This document shows, piece after piece, positions 11,924 to 24,511 of a stretch of DNA of 64,000 nt. Under the pieces are notes generated by a model, which was given only the letters and a program-made list of their open reading frames with translations, searched no databases and had not been told where the DNA came from. The DNA comes from Ramazzottius varieornatus (taxonomy: Eukaryota > Tardigrada > Eutardigrada > Parachela > Ramazzottiidae): positions 326,123-390,122 of the forward strand of contig BDGG01000011.1 in NCBI GenBank assembly GCA_001949185.1. Direction: 5' to 3'. How positions within the stretch are numbered: the stretch's first letter is position 1; every line of letters begins with the position of its first letter. The position numbers and the translations under genes are program-made.

Positions 11924-14900
11924 CTAAAGTGAGCCATCAGGGTTGTGCTGTCTCTGCTTACTGATATTCATGGTCAAAAATGAGTTCAGGGCATCGGCGG
12001 GGTTGACGTTACGGTTAGGATTCGTTCCTCCACCTGCCGCGGCCAGGTAGCCTTCCTGCTGCATCAGTGCCATCATCTCACTCATGTCCGAATCCGGACC
12101 CAGGATCTCCTTTAGCAGCTCGTCAAACAGGTCTTCGTCCCTCGGTCCAACTGCCGACGGATTAACGTTGCTGGTTTCAGGCCTCATCATGGAGGAAGAA
12201 GCCACCACCGTGTCCAGAAGCTCCACCTGAAAACCGAAATAAAGTTCCAGTTTCCGCGTAATACTTTAAACTTGTTTTCCAAAGCAGCGCACCCCGACAG
12301 CCAATCAAACTGGGAAAGTGCGCCACTTGGGAAAGTAACCTGGTCGGAATTGTCTGCCAAGTTACCAGTATGGTTAGTTATCTACCTTATTGGGTGGATA
12401 CTGTTGGGCAGTCTGGTATGGTTGGACGTCCTGCGGGTTGCCCATGAGAGGAAGCTGTTGCTGGTTGTAGGCAGCCTGGTTGGAGACAGGGAGAGTATTG
12501 TAGGCCGGTGGGGGCATGACGGACTGAACACCGATCGTGGGCTGTCCCACGACGCTTTGCTCTTGCAGCGGACTCTGGGGAATCGTTATGATGATGGGCT
12601 GAACGATGCCGGGTAGTTGGATGCAGTACTGCATCTGCCCGCCCTCCACAGCCTGCGAAGTCATGGACGATGGCGTGGTCACGATCAGTGGCTCTTGCAG
12701 CGAGTAGACTGCTTGCTCAGACTGCGGACGAGGCTGGATAGGAACCGGCTGGAAGCACAAAGCATAAAATTATTCTACTATGTTTCAAAACATATCTCAA
12801 AAGAATCAACAAATTCAAATGGGCGCTCTGCAGACCAAGTTGACAAGATCGCTTCCCAAGCGGCGCACGCATCCTGACAATAATACTGGAAGTGTGTGCC
12901 GCTTGGGAAAACAATCTTGTCGAGTAAGTATGCTACCGAGAGCTAGTCAGGTATTTAACAATTTTTCAAAAGTCATGAAAATAATTAACAATCCAGTTCT
13001 TTTTCAGCATACAGGAATAAGGAGAAACTTTACTGTTGTTTGGAAAACTTTAAAGTCAGAAAATATATTCGGTATTATTATCGTCGATTTCTGTTTTCCG
13101 ATTTCACAATCACCTGACTGACGGCAGTGACGGCCGGGAGAGCATCCCCGTCCGCTGCGACGTTCATCGGTTCCTCGGAGGAATGTGGCTCGACAAGCTC
13201 CAGCAGAGCTGAAGGTGCCGTAGAGACAGATGGACGGCTTTTGGTCGTTGAAGGCGAACGCGATTGTCGAGCTTCCTCGCCGCGTTCCACTGCACACAGA
13301 AGCACAAACTGAACGTTAAATTTCAGAATGAATAGTGAACAGAAAGCAGATCTTACCTGGTGTATAACGGAACGGAAAACCTTCGCTAGTCTTGCCGCCC
13401 TTATTGCGGACGAAGACTAGCACTTCCACGGGTTCGGTGATTTCCTTGTCGCAGTACGGCGGAATGGTACCGACGAGATGAACGGGACTGAAGTGCTCTT
13501 GAAGCAGGTTCAGCTCTTGCTCCCATGCACTGGGTGTGTTCACGTTCTCGCCTTCCCCGCTATCTACAATATCAAACATTCCAGGTTACTTCACTGACAA
13601 GAATTTTGATAAAGAATTAGTTACCGCTGTGATTAAGTCCAGCGTTGTTCTTCTCAGCAATGAAGAGTCGGCTGTCATCTTTGACAAAATTCCTTCCGAT
13701 GACGACGACATCCATGTCGCCCGAGGCAGGACAGCTGTTGTGCGAGATGAAGTGAATTTCGGGCACTCCAGGAGAGGGCGCTAAAAGACCGAAAGAACGG
13801 AATATCGGCAAAATTCCAGTCATTTCAACAACTTGTGTACACGTCTGCCCCACTCAGTATACGGGACCATGTACGCAGGTGCACAAACAGGTGCCAATCT
13901 TCCCCTAAAACTGCAACAAAAATCCTCAATGAACTTACTGCAGCTGATGGGACTGGATATAACTTGCAGAGTCTTAGTACTGCCATCCGCCAACTGGACA
14001 TCGGGGCAGCGCATGACCAGGCGGACCTTAGGACTCCGTTTTCGTCTTTTGGTCATTTCTTCAGAATCGACGACCGTTGGGTCGAAGTCGGCATTTCGTA
14101 ACTTTAGTATCCCCAGGCAATCGATGCTAGAACAAACAAAAAATCTCATCATCATTAATTTATGCAATAAATTACTAATGTAGTGTCGTTACGACCATAA
14201 CATTAGGGCCTGATGGCTGACGTTTATGCACACTTCAGAGTATAGTCTTTCTCGCGAGTCATATCCATCTCCAAACATGTTATTCCATCGTCCAGGACCT
14301 TCTCCCGACATGGCGTACTGTGCTTTCCACCGACTTTACATACCCTGTAAACCAAAAGGAAAAGAGAACATGAATTCCAACCAAGCAGAAAATCTCAGCA
14401 ACCTGCATACGGTTGGCCGCATCTGTTGCGAGCCGGAAGTATGCAGGTTGTTACAACCTAGCGTTTTTCCTCACTTCAGTCTTCAAAGATTCCGCAAAAT
14501 TTACTGACACGAGGTACAATAAAATCTTGATAGAAGCAAACATTTTGCAGTGTCGGAGGATAAAGATTGTACCGGTAGAGTGGATGTGGGCGAATGGGAT
14601 CCGTCTCCGTTCCGATGTAAGCGTGAAGCAGCAGATTCTTACCGTTGTAGCCTTTCAGCTGAATCGAAGGACACGAACTTCCCGTCCGATCTTTGATGCA
14701 TCCACGACTACCTTCCTTCTGATATCTCGCTACAATATAACATTCATTCAAATGGACGTATGAAGACATCAAAAGCGCAATTTCGTACCTCGGTGGTGAC
14801 TTTCCGGTTGTCGAACGATAGCCAACTCCACACCGCCCACTTTACAGCTATGAGTGTCAACGGAGGGGTGGCTGGTTGACGGATGACTGGCAGCGTTCTG

Positions 14901-16816
14901 AGCTCTATTCCGCGGAACGGAAGGTCCACTAGTCCTTTTGGAGGATTTATCTACCTGCATTTCCGAGTCTTGGTCGCCAGCCACGCTGGACGATGTGTTG
15001 GACGGACCACCCTCGTTACCGTAGTCGCTTACGTCCGATTCGACGTCTTCAATCTTGGGAAATTGTCTCTTTACGATAGTCAATGGTGGCTTCCCCTTCG
15101 AAGTGACGCTGACGGAGTTTTGACGGTTGGAAGCGAGCTGGTTGACCTGACCGTCTAACGTGTCGTCTTCTAAGGATCGTTGGTAGGCTCGTAACGAGTC
15201 TGGAAGCGTGTATCGTCGTTTCTTGTGCTCTGGAGGGCCAGGCGGTGGCTTTACTTGCTTATTTTCTTCTGAACTGCGAGACGAGGAAGTGGAAGCAAGC
15301 TGCAAAGCATAGCAAGATGAAACTTGAGCCGCTGACAAACTTCCGCGATGTAACAGTTTATCCATGTTCCCGCCGAGAACACGCATGCGGAATACTGACG
15401 TCAGAAAACCTCGGACAAAGTCGGTAACTTCGTGACGTAACAAATCTGACACTTAAGCTTCCGGCTACAAACACGCTCCGCAGCCGCCAGCAGCCCGTTC
15501 AGCCGCTACGAAATGTTATTGCAGAAGCTGTCGGAAATTAAAATTTAATTGCCAACGCGCTGCGCAGTTCGCATCGATCCCGTTGCATGTTTCCCTCTTC
15601 ACCTTGTTCCAACTGACACGATAATTTGGGAAAAAACCAAAGACCAACCTGAGGTTTACGGGAAGTAGTGGGCAGAGGTGAAACAGTACCAGCCGTCAAG
15701 CCACCCGTAGTAAAGTGGCGACTGCGTGGTGTGGGACGGGTACTACTTGTTGTTGATGGGGTCATCAACGGAGAAGTCGGCAGGCTGATACTCCCATCGT
15801 TGATAGCTTGCAATAAACTTCGGAGTTGGTCGGGACTGAAAGCTTCTTGATCCAGTCGTTCAATATTGGGGAATGGTGAAGCATTTCCCGAAGTGTGGCT
15901 GGTGCTATCTTTGCCATTCATGTCAGCCCAGTTGAAGACGCGCGCTTGCTGGAACGATGTGGGCGACAGGTGGTCCGAATCCTGGAAGTGGTAGTAGTGC
16001 TCCTCTTGCTTGATACTTTTACTGCAACCAAGTAACAAGGTAATTGTACAGTACTTGAAGGGGTTCCCAAAACCAAAAGAAAAAATAATTGACTCCACAG
16101 AAAAATGATTTTCAGACTGATCCTCTGTCTCAATGTCAAAGCGACCATAGGGCGGCGTTCGGATATGTGCATCGTGTGCGCACCCATCGCATATCACTTC
16201 TGCACCATGCATAACGAAAATTTGATCGACCAATGGCGCTAAACAACATCGAGCAGCTGATCACCCGCAGAACAAACCCGTGTCTAACACCCTAGAGTGC
16301 TAGAGGGTTCCTAATAAGGCGGTGCTCAGCAGCCTCAGCTATCCTAACGTCTGAGGGTACTCTTCCGCACTTCGGACTACTTGTCTACTTCCAGTCATAG
16401 TTTGCTCGAGATTACCTGGAAGCTACTTGCGGTAGAGGATAAGGGTAATTTGGCGACGAATGCGGTAAGGACATGCGTTGTTTGAGAGGTGTATTGTGGG
16501 CAAAATCCAGGAAGGCAGGGTGAGGTGGATATTCCGAAGGGACGAAGGGTGTGGTCGAGCTCGATGGAATGGGAAACGAAGGTGCATTCGGTGTGCTTGG
16601 ACTTATATTATCGTAAAAGTACGGCGGACTGGTGCTGGACAGGTTGGACGGGAAAGATGAGCTTCTTGGGGATAGTTTGAGGGATAAATGGGACGGAGCG
16701 AGTGCAGGATGGTGGGACCCTCCATGACCGTTTTGTTGATGACTGCGTACCATGACTTGTGCAGAGGGATTTTCCGCGTTGTTTAACGAACTCATCAAGT
16801 CGTCCCACATGCTCAT
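11924..16816 (-). CDS. NFAT5-like: NFAT5-type Rel-homology transcription factor
   Basis: Eleven coding exons were traced: 16816-16416, 16021-15649, 15299-14789, 14729-14573, 14344-14234, 14126-13939, 13780-13625, 13563-13357, 13289-13114, 12748-12386 and 12226-11924. Phases agree at every junction and the total is 981 aa. The Rel-homology DNA-binding half contains EGSRGCIKDRTG, an IQLKGYN strand and GILKLRNADF. The following IPT half contains a GVPEIHFISHNS start and a VGTIPPYCDKEI...RYTP end. These match NFAT proteins, and the CKVGGKHSTPC segment and GVPEI linker are closest to NFAT5. I see no PxIxIT calcineurin-docking region, also as in NFAT5. The C-terminal tail is Gln/Pro-rich and ends in an acidic-hydrophobic stretch (DEDLFDELLKEILG), a likely activation domain. 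NFAT5 proteins are nuclear regulators of osmotic-stress genes. The start ATG follows a splice acceptor, so a 5' UTR exon lies further upstream. Confidence 0.9.
12268..12349. repeat. GGCGCAC hairpin element, copy 2 (NFAT last intron)
   Basis: Left arm acttgttttccaaagcagc-gcac, right arm gtgcgccacttgggaaagt-aacctggtcgg. It lies wholly in the intron between the last two coding exons. Confidence 0.6.
12840..12924. repeat. GGCGCAC hairpin element, copy 3 (NFAT intron), best-preserved copy
   Basis: The left arm reads ttgacaagatcgcttccc then aagcggcgcac. The right arm reads gtgtgccgcttgggaaaa then caatcttgtcgag. The arms pair over about 30 bases with a loop of roughly 20 bases. Confidence 0.7.
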
Positions 16817-19205
16817 CTGCAAAAAACACACCAAATCTAGTAAACGTTCTTCTCCGAATCTCCGCACTAGAAAAGGAATGTGAACATGACAGCGTTTTTT
16901 CGAAGAGATGAACAAAACTACTGCCGACGGGATAGTTCAGGAAATGAAATTTTTCTACGATCGTATGATTCGCATCTGCTATCAGCTGTTGATGTGTCGG
17001 TTTCAATTATCAGCTGATTGACTGGGGTCGGATCGTTCATCGAACATCGCTCCGCTGATTGCCTGCGCGAAACTCCGCCCCAACCTCCACCAAGTGCCGC
17101 GAAATCGCGGTTCGCGAGAGCAGGTGGGAGGAACCCGGAAGTGACCACGGGATGATGGACATGCAATTGTTAACCTGATTCCCCTTTTCTTAGCTGCTGC
17201 AGGTATAGGGTGCACCTCCGGATCGAGTCCCAGGTGCAGCAATATTGATAGCACCTCTTACCTTTTGACAAGGGAAAGAGCTCATGGACAACAAAGCGGA
17301 GAAGCGGATAAAATTCTATATCTCCTTTAGGTCTTTATACCTTAAGAAAAGAAATCATCCTTCGTCAGTTCAATAGGCGAATGCCAAACTCGAGAAGTAT
17401 AGGTATTGGGTCAGAGACTTTCATGTGCATGATTTGCTACAGACAAAGATGACTGGTAGCTCGTGTCAAAGTCAATAAGAGACTAATTACGTGAAAGTCA
17501 AATAAGCTGAATTTCTTCATGTCTCTTTCCCGAGCCTGGCAAGCTGAGACTTCGGTTACCTGTTGCAACAATTCCGCTCGAAGCGTCGAGGACTTGAGGA
17601 CCGACCGAGCTAAGCTTCGGCCTTGGGCTTTCCGCGGTCCAGATTCCCTCCTTTCTTCTGTCTCTCTGGATTACTAACCAAGAGCATGCGCTGATTGGTG
17701 GATCTGGTACAACGGCGAGATCAACAGTCCACTGGTGATGACGTGACTCAACCCATCAATCAATGACAAAGTCAGTTCCGCTATTTTTTGTCACCAGCAG
17801 GCGGCTGATCTCGACACTGTAGAGCAAGTACTGTCCGCATCCCGCCGGCTTATCTTCTACCCGCAAGTTTCAAGGAACGAGATTTCCCGAAGGATGACTT
17901 TTGGCACGTTTCCGGAGTGCGCTTGAATCTAGTACCTGATGGCTTTACGATCATTCTTTTGCGGTTTGGTAATTGTCCTAATGATGACTGTTTTTTGGGT
18001 TTTCCCCAGTGTCGATTTTCATGAAATCGAACACAAATTACGAAGTTCGCTGTTCCACTGTGTGGAAGCTCAAAGGACGAACTTGATCGGAGATGTCAAG
18101 CAAATATTTTCGAGAACCTGAAGTACAGTGAATAATACCGGTGATCAATAATAAGCTAATAACTCTCCAGCAACTAGTCAACAGCACTCATATCAATCCT
18201 ATAATTTGATTTCATTGCTCTACGGGACGCCACTCATTATTCTGCATCTATTGTCACGTATGGTCGTGGAAACTGGTCAAACAAGTTGCGCTCTTTTGTC
18301 GAGAACTGCGGAGTGCTATCGATGTACAAGTCGCTCTGAGTCTTACACTTCGGTAGAACATGGCGGGACAATCAGGTCTGCCTTCGTCTGAATGTTCCGG
18401 CCGTTATAAATCGTCTTTTTTTACGACATTACCGTTAGACAACGTAAGCTAACTGGTGCGAGTGCGGTACAAGGCACTTGTCACTTCCGGATAAGACGCT
18501 GCACAAACAGCAGCCAGCCGCAGGAAAAACATGGCCGCAATGATCGGACAAGGCTTTTGATCAAGATTGTCTGGCAGACATCCTTAATGCGTTTCTAATC
18601 CATTGCGACGGTTTAATCATTAGAAATCTATTTCCTCCATGAATCTAGGCAGTCAGAGTCAGAGCAAGCGCTAAGTTAGCTATAGTCTGGTCCTCCTTCG
18701 AACTGGCACACGACGTCACTGCGGCCGAGCCTATGGTACACAAAGCTTCAGTTTGCCTTATGACATCACCCCTTGACACTGTGACATAATATTAATATCA
18801 TGTTAAGAAAGCAGGTCCACACTCGATAAGAGCGCTCTTCCGAGCGCCGCACGCTCCCAGCCAGTAAAACCATATGGGCGCGCCACTTACGAGAACAGGC
18901 TTGCCGAGCTCTGGTTTTATGTTCCGTACAGAAATGCAGAGACCTCCAGATGCCTTACACTTGAAAACAACAACGAAAACGTCCATGAAGCATAAAAAAA
19001 ATCCAAAAACGAAATATGCATTGCTTAGTTCAGAAGAATTCGAGCGCGTACGTCGACAGAAAACAAAACCGAAATTCATCTGTAAAATAATACTAAAAAA
19101 TGTCACAATTGATAAAACGTAATATGATACTGCCATAGAGGTAAAACAAAAACCCAAACACTGAAGGAAATCAGACCTTTGAACCAGAATGGCCACAGAG
19201 GATGA
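16817..19205. other. Region upstream of the NFAT gene
   Basis: It probably contains the NFAT promoter and 5' UTR exon(s). No convincing coding sequence: the long minus-strand frame at 18798-19196 is low-complexity and fits a 3' UTR of the small gene upstream better than a protein. One hairpin repeat lies at 18819-18910. Confidence 0.4.
18819..18910. repeat. GGCGCAC hairpin element, copy 4 (divergent, intergenic)
   Basis: Arms ctcgataagagcgctcttcc / gagcgccgcac and gcgcgccacttacgagaac / aggcttgccgag. It is more degenerate than the intronic copies but has the same order of blocks. Confidence 0.45.
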
Positions 19206-19529
19206 CTAGGGAGAGTAGCGAGCAGACAGACCAGAGCGACGTCGTCCAAACTGCTGCCTGATGAGCATGGCTTCCAAGGGTTGTCTCCATTCATCCAGCA
19301 GCTGTGCTGTCCGTCCTTCTTCGTCGATAAAGGCTTCCAGACGTTTGCCGACAATCTTCACATTCTGCCGTTGTAACAAGGTCTTCCAGTGAGCTTCTCG
19401 GATGAAATTCAGACTGTGGAATATACCGTAAGTCAGAAAGACAAGTATCAGAACGAAACAGCACGTCACGAAGAGACGCAGGCATTGTGGCGAAAGACGG
19501 GCCAGGATCGTCAACGAGATCCACTTGTT
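19206..19529 (-). CDS. Possible exon of a small single-pass membrane protein
   Basis: An open frame follows a possible acceptor (ggagggtag) and ends in a stop at 19206. It encodes a hydrophobic segment (LRLFVTCCFVLILVFLTYGI) followed by a charged, helix-prone tail with KTLLQRQNVKIVGKRLEAF, the pattern of a type II or tail-facing single-pass membrane protein. There is no ATG in the exon, so an upstream coding exon would be needed. The candidate exon at about 19600-19735 has a proper acceptor, but its frames are short. I recognise no family. Confidence 0.35.
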   Translation of the reverse strand, partial: NKWISLTILARLSPQCLRLFVTCCFVLILVFLTYGIFHSLNFIREAHWKTLLQRQNVKIVGKRLEAFIDEEGRTAQLLDEWRQPLEAMLIRQQFGRRRSGLSARYSP

Positions 19530-20419
19530 CTACCCTCCGCTGTGAAAAGAAAGATGAAACACGGCAACACAACAGTTAGTACGGTCGGAGAAAAGTTTTA
19601 CCGCGATGTGCGATCTCGTCAGTCTTCAGCGTCCGATTTCGTCAAAGTCCTCATCGAGTGCGACTGGCAACCTTGTCCCTCAGAGCCTCTCTTCCATCGG
19701 CCTCGATGTCCTGAAATGGAGCATGCTGAAACAACAAGCAAGCTTGATTTATGATCGATCTCTGAAGAACAGAAGGAGGGATTTATTTTTGCTGGCATAG
19801 ATTTCCTGAACCCGAACAACAGAGAGAAAAATCTGGTTTGAGTTAATCAAACACGAAAGTGCTCGCCACGAATTGGCTTTGCTGAATCATGGTATGGCAC
19901 ATTCGTCCTGTGATACAGAGCTCGCGGAATCGAACCTTGGGCAGTCGCGCTTTTCTCGAATCATGTAGTACTGTAGTGGTCCCGTAACCCGTGTGCAATA
20001 TCGCAGTCGGTGTCGGGCTATGATCCCCTTGCTTCAACATTACCGTCTAACACATATCCGAAAAGTTTTTTCACTTTTTTGTACCTTCGAGGCTTCGACT
20101 CGAATAGCAACTCCGAATGCATCAGTACGTATCGTGACTGTCTTCCATTTTCTCACCCCGCCCAACCGATCCATACGGAACTCAGACCGAATATCTCCGA
20201 GCCCAACACATCGTGACTCGTCGACCAACCTCTTCCTGCGTTCCCGCCACAGCCAGCTGATCTGGGTTTACCGCCAGAAGGCGACCGAGAAAGTGGGCAA
20301 AGCTTCAACCGTTCTGATTTCTGCGAGAAATAATGGTAGGAGCCAATATGCACCCACCGCATTCACAACCTGTTTCTACTTTCGTTGTCACATACGACTA
20401 CCTAAACCGATGCTGCAAC

Positions 20420-20500
20420 TGATTGTCTACCCAAGTGGGAGCACGTTTCTAGCTTTGTTAGCTAGAAGCGTGCGCCACTTTGAAAAATAATCCTGACGAG
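20420..20500. repeat. GGCGCAC hairpin element, copy 5
   Basis: Left arm gattgtctacccaagtggga-gcac, right arm gtgcgccactttgaaaaataa then tcctgacgag. An inner palindrome (tttctagc..gctagaa) lies in the loop. Confidence 0.5.
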
Positions 20501-21289
20501 TGGGTTATTTACCCCAATTGGCGCATTTTCGCTGTTGATTCGTGACAGCGTCGTATGTCGTTCGCTATCTCGGCAGCCACGTGCTGACCCGTCTTTCTGG
20601 GTATCCTTGGTGAGTGAGGTTTTCATCTCTCGCTGTCTGTTGCGCTTAACTCAACCGTCTCGATATTTCGCTTTCTCAGACCTTTAGCTTTTTTTTTCCA
20701 TCGCCGCTTTTTTCGTGTTGATGGAAGTAGTATCAGTAAGGATTCTTCCGTTAGAAACATCCAAACGCGAACGTTTTTCCCGACGTTTGTTTTGAAGAGC
20801 ACTGCCGAGCAAGTTCTTGCGGAGCTCCCAAGCAACGACCGAAACCACCGACCCGCATGTCATTATATTTGTGATTTCTAGCCAGCTGCTGGTACGAGGT
20901 AAAGGACATGGAGTCTTCCAGTGAGAATTTCAGACATGAAATTTTCCAGGTTGTTTTAACGTAGCTGCTGGTCAGATTGCGTCGTACGGTAAGTCAGTCA
21001 ATAGAGAAAGTCTTTCTGATCATAGCCAAGCCGTTTTCCGAGTCATTTGACGGTGCAAAGGTGACAAAGGAAGGTTTGTAGGAGACAGGATAAAATCCAA
21101 TGTTAAGGAGCCTGGAAAAGAAATAAAACGTAGGCCTGAAGAGGCGCTTGCGTAGTCTTTTACGGAGACATACGCCAAGACGTCGCACCTCATATTCCAG
21201 TCTGTAAAACGTCACGTGACAAACAGTCAGATATTGTGATGCCACCCCACACCGCAGTTTGGAAATTTTAATTAATCAGCCGGACATTT
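20501..21289. other. No gene seen
   Basis: A direct repeat of attaatcagccggacat occurs twice in tandem at about 21268-21309. Otherwise I see nothing supported. Confidence 0.4.
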
Positions 21290-21600
21290 AAATTAATCAG
21301 CCGGACATCGATTGTTAGCGCATTTTATGTTCAAGATAACCCCAATCGTGGAAAAACTGACGAGTATTTCGGAGATTTCCGACTCTTCTTCCAGCGTGAA
21401 GGTGTTTGAACGTCCGACCGTCCTCCCGTGTTTCCTGTTCACTCTGTTCGCGAGGGTCCTGTAAGGTATATGATACTTCTCGGCAGCCATCCCTATGAAC
21501 ATTCTACCATTACAGCAGTTACTGCAGCTTCCATGCTAGGATGAGCCTGTACATATCGCCGTTTCCTAGGCATCTCAGAGGGTCGCAGGTAAGCAGGGAC
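21290..21600 (-). pseudogene. Fragment of a pogo/jerky-type transposase (N-terminal helix-turn-helix)
   Basis: The minus strand has a start MPRKRRYVQAHPSMEAAV in one frame and, shifted by one frame, AAEKYHIPYRTLANRVNRKH followed by TLEEESEISEIL. This is the psq-type HTH found at the N-terminus of pogo, Tigger and jerky transposases (A-x-Y-x-IP-x-x-TL-x-x-R). The two parts are joined only through a frameshift and the catalytic domain is missing, so this is a relic. Confidence 0.55.
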
Positions 21601-21754
21601 AGAAGGGTCGCCTTCGGAAGTCGCAGCTCTTGTTATAGAACGGCATGGATCTGTCATACAACGTAAACATTGACGGTGAAAGAACGAGAAGAAGGAAAGC
21701 CTTCCAGCAAGGAATAACGCAAAGAAGGATTGCGTAAACAATGCATTTTCGCTC

Positions 21755-22095
21755 TGAAGTGGTGCAAAGTTTTAGCCGTTCAGATTTTGAACAAAGGAGG
21801 TTGTGTTACGTCATTGTAAACCTTGGGCACACCTTCAGAGACATGTGATTGCTACTCGGTTGGCCCATAAGTGGTTTACTTGGTCCGGAATGGTGTGCCC
21901 TCTGCAGAAGCGGGTTCCTTGATATCGAACGAAATTCCTAAACGACTTCCACTGGTGAATTCCTCCCGTCATCGTCTTCCAATTGCTCCCCTTCTTACCA
22001 GATGAAAAAGGAAGCTAGATGTTCATAGATACTTGTAACTAATTTCAGGTTTTTAGGTTATTGCGGAAACCGTCAATGGGTCAAGTATTCGCCCG
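21755..22095. repeat. Dispersed repeat, copy 1 (partner at 51275-51625)
   Basis: Both copies begin with a gaagtgg..aaagttttagc.gtt block and continue through tgttacgtcat, ggcacac, tgtgatt..ctcggt, tctgcagaa and a later tgggt.aagtatt block in the same order and spacing. No coding potential is visible, so it is probably a non-autonomous transposon. Confidence 0.55.
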
Positions 22096-22874
22096 TCTAT
22101 ATATACTGGAAAAAAGTGGTATGTTGGTTCCATCAAAGTATTCCACCACGGAAACCGTGAAAGCCTTCCTGAACCTCGGAACTTTTTTACCGTGTCCCCT
22201 AATGATTTCGGGTTGTTGTTTGGTCTTCCTGATGTTCATCGAGATTCCCGAGTCAGTTCGAGCAAGTACCCCACAGTGGGCTAGAGCCCCTGAAAATTCC
22301 CCACTCACATGACCTATGGCACCTAACAAAGCCTCTGCTATGGCTTGTCCCATTGACCAACGTCGAGCTCTTCAGCCGCCTGCAAATATGAATTGAGTCT
22401 ACAGTACATAAGTATTTCGTTTGATGGTTTGATGGGAGTACGGAATACGGTTGTGCAGTTTCCAAGATGCTGCTACTTTGAGTTACCGTACTATTCCCGG
22501 TGGTGGACCAGCATTCCCTCTGGTATGCTCAGTACGGGATACAAGTACGGAACAGTATAGGTGACCATGTTTCCCTGGTTGCAGCTCGGTCTGGACCAGT
22601 GATGACTGTTGAGTGTAATAGCTGGTCAGCTCGAATTCGATCCGCTAACCAGCAGTCCTTTTTGTGCGCTACGTTGCATGGCACAGACATGGATCGTTTG
22701 AATGCACGGTCAACGAAACTTGTTCAACAACAGTACGTTGCCAAGAAAAATTCGGAGTAGCTTCAAAAGCAAAAGTAGACTTGACAAAGTTTAGTTGACT
22801 GGCCTCCGATCTTGAGGAAAACAACTTTTACTGACGGGCGCTTTTTATCCTTAGCATTCACATCAGGTTTTAGC

Positions 22875-23839
22875 ATGGATGATTTCGATATCGTGGACTT
22901 TGGTAACACGTGGGACTTACCCCTAACGGAAAGTTTTTTCGACTCACTTATTGACACCTATCAGCATACAGAACTTACTGAGGTCTATCATGACGAGGTC
23001 CATAGATTACTGGATGCTCCCTTTTTTGATCCGGGTGCAACCTATTTGGACATCAGCAGCAGTTATCTTGACGCCAACAGTATGCACTTCGAGCAGTCAG
23101 GAGTTACTACGAACCCTCAACAGAATGTGACTGGGATGGACCTTGAGCTTTCGGTCAATGAGCTCGGCCTGATGATCGGCACTATTGGAGTCTTAAACGC
23201 TCACGAGGAGTACGACGAAGGAGTCCTGATTCAAACACCGCCATCTCAGTTATCCGAGACCATGTGCCGACCATTCAGCAGCAGCTCAAAGACTTACCAC
23301 CATTTCCCGTGCCGTCCAATATTGCCTCGCTTCAGGGTTCGATACCCTTTATAATACAAAGTGAAACTCAGCAAGAGCCGCAGTCTAACCAATCAGTTCG
23401 AACAAGACACTTGAAGAACGAAGCAAAGAAGCCACGAGCCAAATCCCTCAACACGCCGTATCATGATCTCCCCATTACCACTGTCACTACTGTACCAATG
23501 GGATGGGAAATTGTTTCTGCTATGAATACCTTAGCTGAGTTCCTGCTACCAAATACCCAGATGTGCACTGTGGGTTCCGCCCACTTTACACCGTTGGCGG
23601 GTGCGAGTATTCGAGTCAAAGGTGCTCCAAAGACAAAAGTCACCGTTCTCCTTACCTACCAGGAACTTCTCATGATCGTCAACCTGATCTTGTCCAGAGA
23701 AGTTGATTCAGGAATTTTTCGTACTGGATCTGGAATAATCAGAAAGAAGTCCGTACCAAGCATGGATGATGAGCGACACTACGTCATTAATTCCACCCTT
23801 TGCTGCCATTGGATGTTAAATACTAACAATCACCCTTAG
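22875..23839 (+). pseudogene. Unrecognised ORF(s) of the Maverick-like element, probably one gene with a frameshift
   Basis: The first frame starts at the ATG at 22875, is very acidic (MDDFDIVDFGNTWD) and stops at 23354. A second frame opens near 23240, overlaps it by about 100 bases and runs to 23839. The overlap and the good composition of the second frame (TIQQQLKDLPPFPVP..., later KVTVLLTYQELLMIVNLIL) suggest a single gene broken by an indel near 23250, although two overlapping genes are possible. Its stop lies about 100 bases from the stop of the convergent BIR-like ORF. I recognise no domain. Confidence 0.5.
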
Positions 23840-23942
23840 CAAGTTGGTAAGAGCATGAAAACTGATGGAAAACTGAGTTTAGTGCACCGCCTTCGATACG
23901 TGTCGGTTTGCCGCAGTAAGCACAGTGAACATGGTTGACTTC

Positions 23943-24511
23943 TTATGAGGAAAAGATGAGTCCATCTTGAGCCAAATCTAGTGCTGTGTGCCTCTTTGGT
24001 AACTGACACAGTGGATTCTGAAGTGTGCGGAGTCGCTTTTCCACAGTTTCAGAACCGAGGGCCAAAATGTTTGCCGTCACTTTGTGGTCAGCTTTCTTTG
24101 CTCTGCGCCACCTCAAGAAATCATTAGGATCGTATGCTTCGAAAACCACTCCCAAACGTTTCATGAAGTTCAACCATGATAGGTACTGATTGAACGTTGG
24201 TCGGCCGTCGATGTTTAGGAAATCGTCTTCTTTTGTCAGTTCAACTCCGTACTCCGTTGCAGATTGATCGACCATCTTCTGCCCGCACTTGAATTTTACA
24301 AATTCGAATCCTGGCCGGTGGCGAATGTGTTCAATCATCGGTGTGTCAGTTGTCTGCCAGTAACTAAGAGCAAGTCCGCAATGAAAGCACTCCACCAGTC
24401 CCGTGCTATGCTCCTTGCAGAAAAATCCCGCGCTGGCTAATTCATAAGGCTGCTGGACGTCAAACTTACCCAGTTGTAGAAGGTTACGAACCGAGTTTCG
24501 TGGTTAGTCAT
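23943..24511 (-). pseudogene. BIR-like (IAP-type) ORF with a frameshift
   Basis: The frame contains AGFFCKEHSTGLVECFHCGL, a W about four residues on, and an EHIRHRPGFEF segment. This is the BIR zinc-finger pattern: a Gly-Phe turn, CxxC, W and a His-rich helix. The opening R-x-x-TF-x-x-W part lies in another frame after the ATG at 24511, so there is an indel near 24470. The last zinc-binding Cys of BIR domains is Phe here (PGFEF). About 100 residues without a recognisable domain follow, and no RING finger is seen. BIR proteins are inhibitors of apoptosis and occur in several insect and crustacean DNA viruses. This copy looks inactive. Confidence 0.6.

Noticed and set aside
18798-19196. 132-codon hydrophobic minus-strand frame
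   Set aside because: AT-driven hydrophobicity, no initiator ATG in a sensible place, and it sits where the 3' UTR of the next upstream minus gene would be.
19993-20490. 165-codon plus-strand frame
   Set aside because: Composition is random and it runs through a hairpin repeat.
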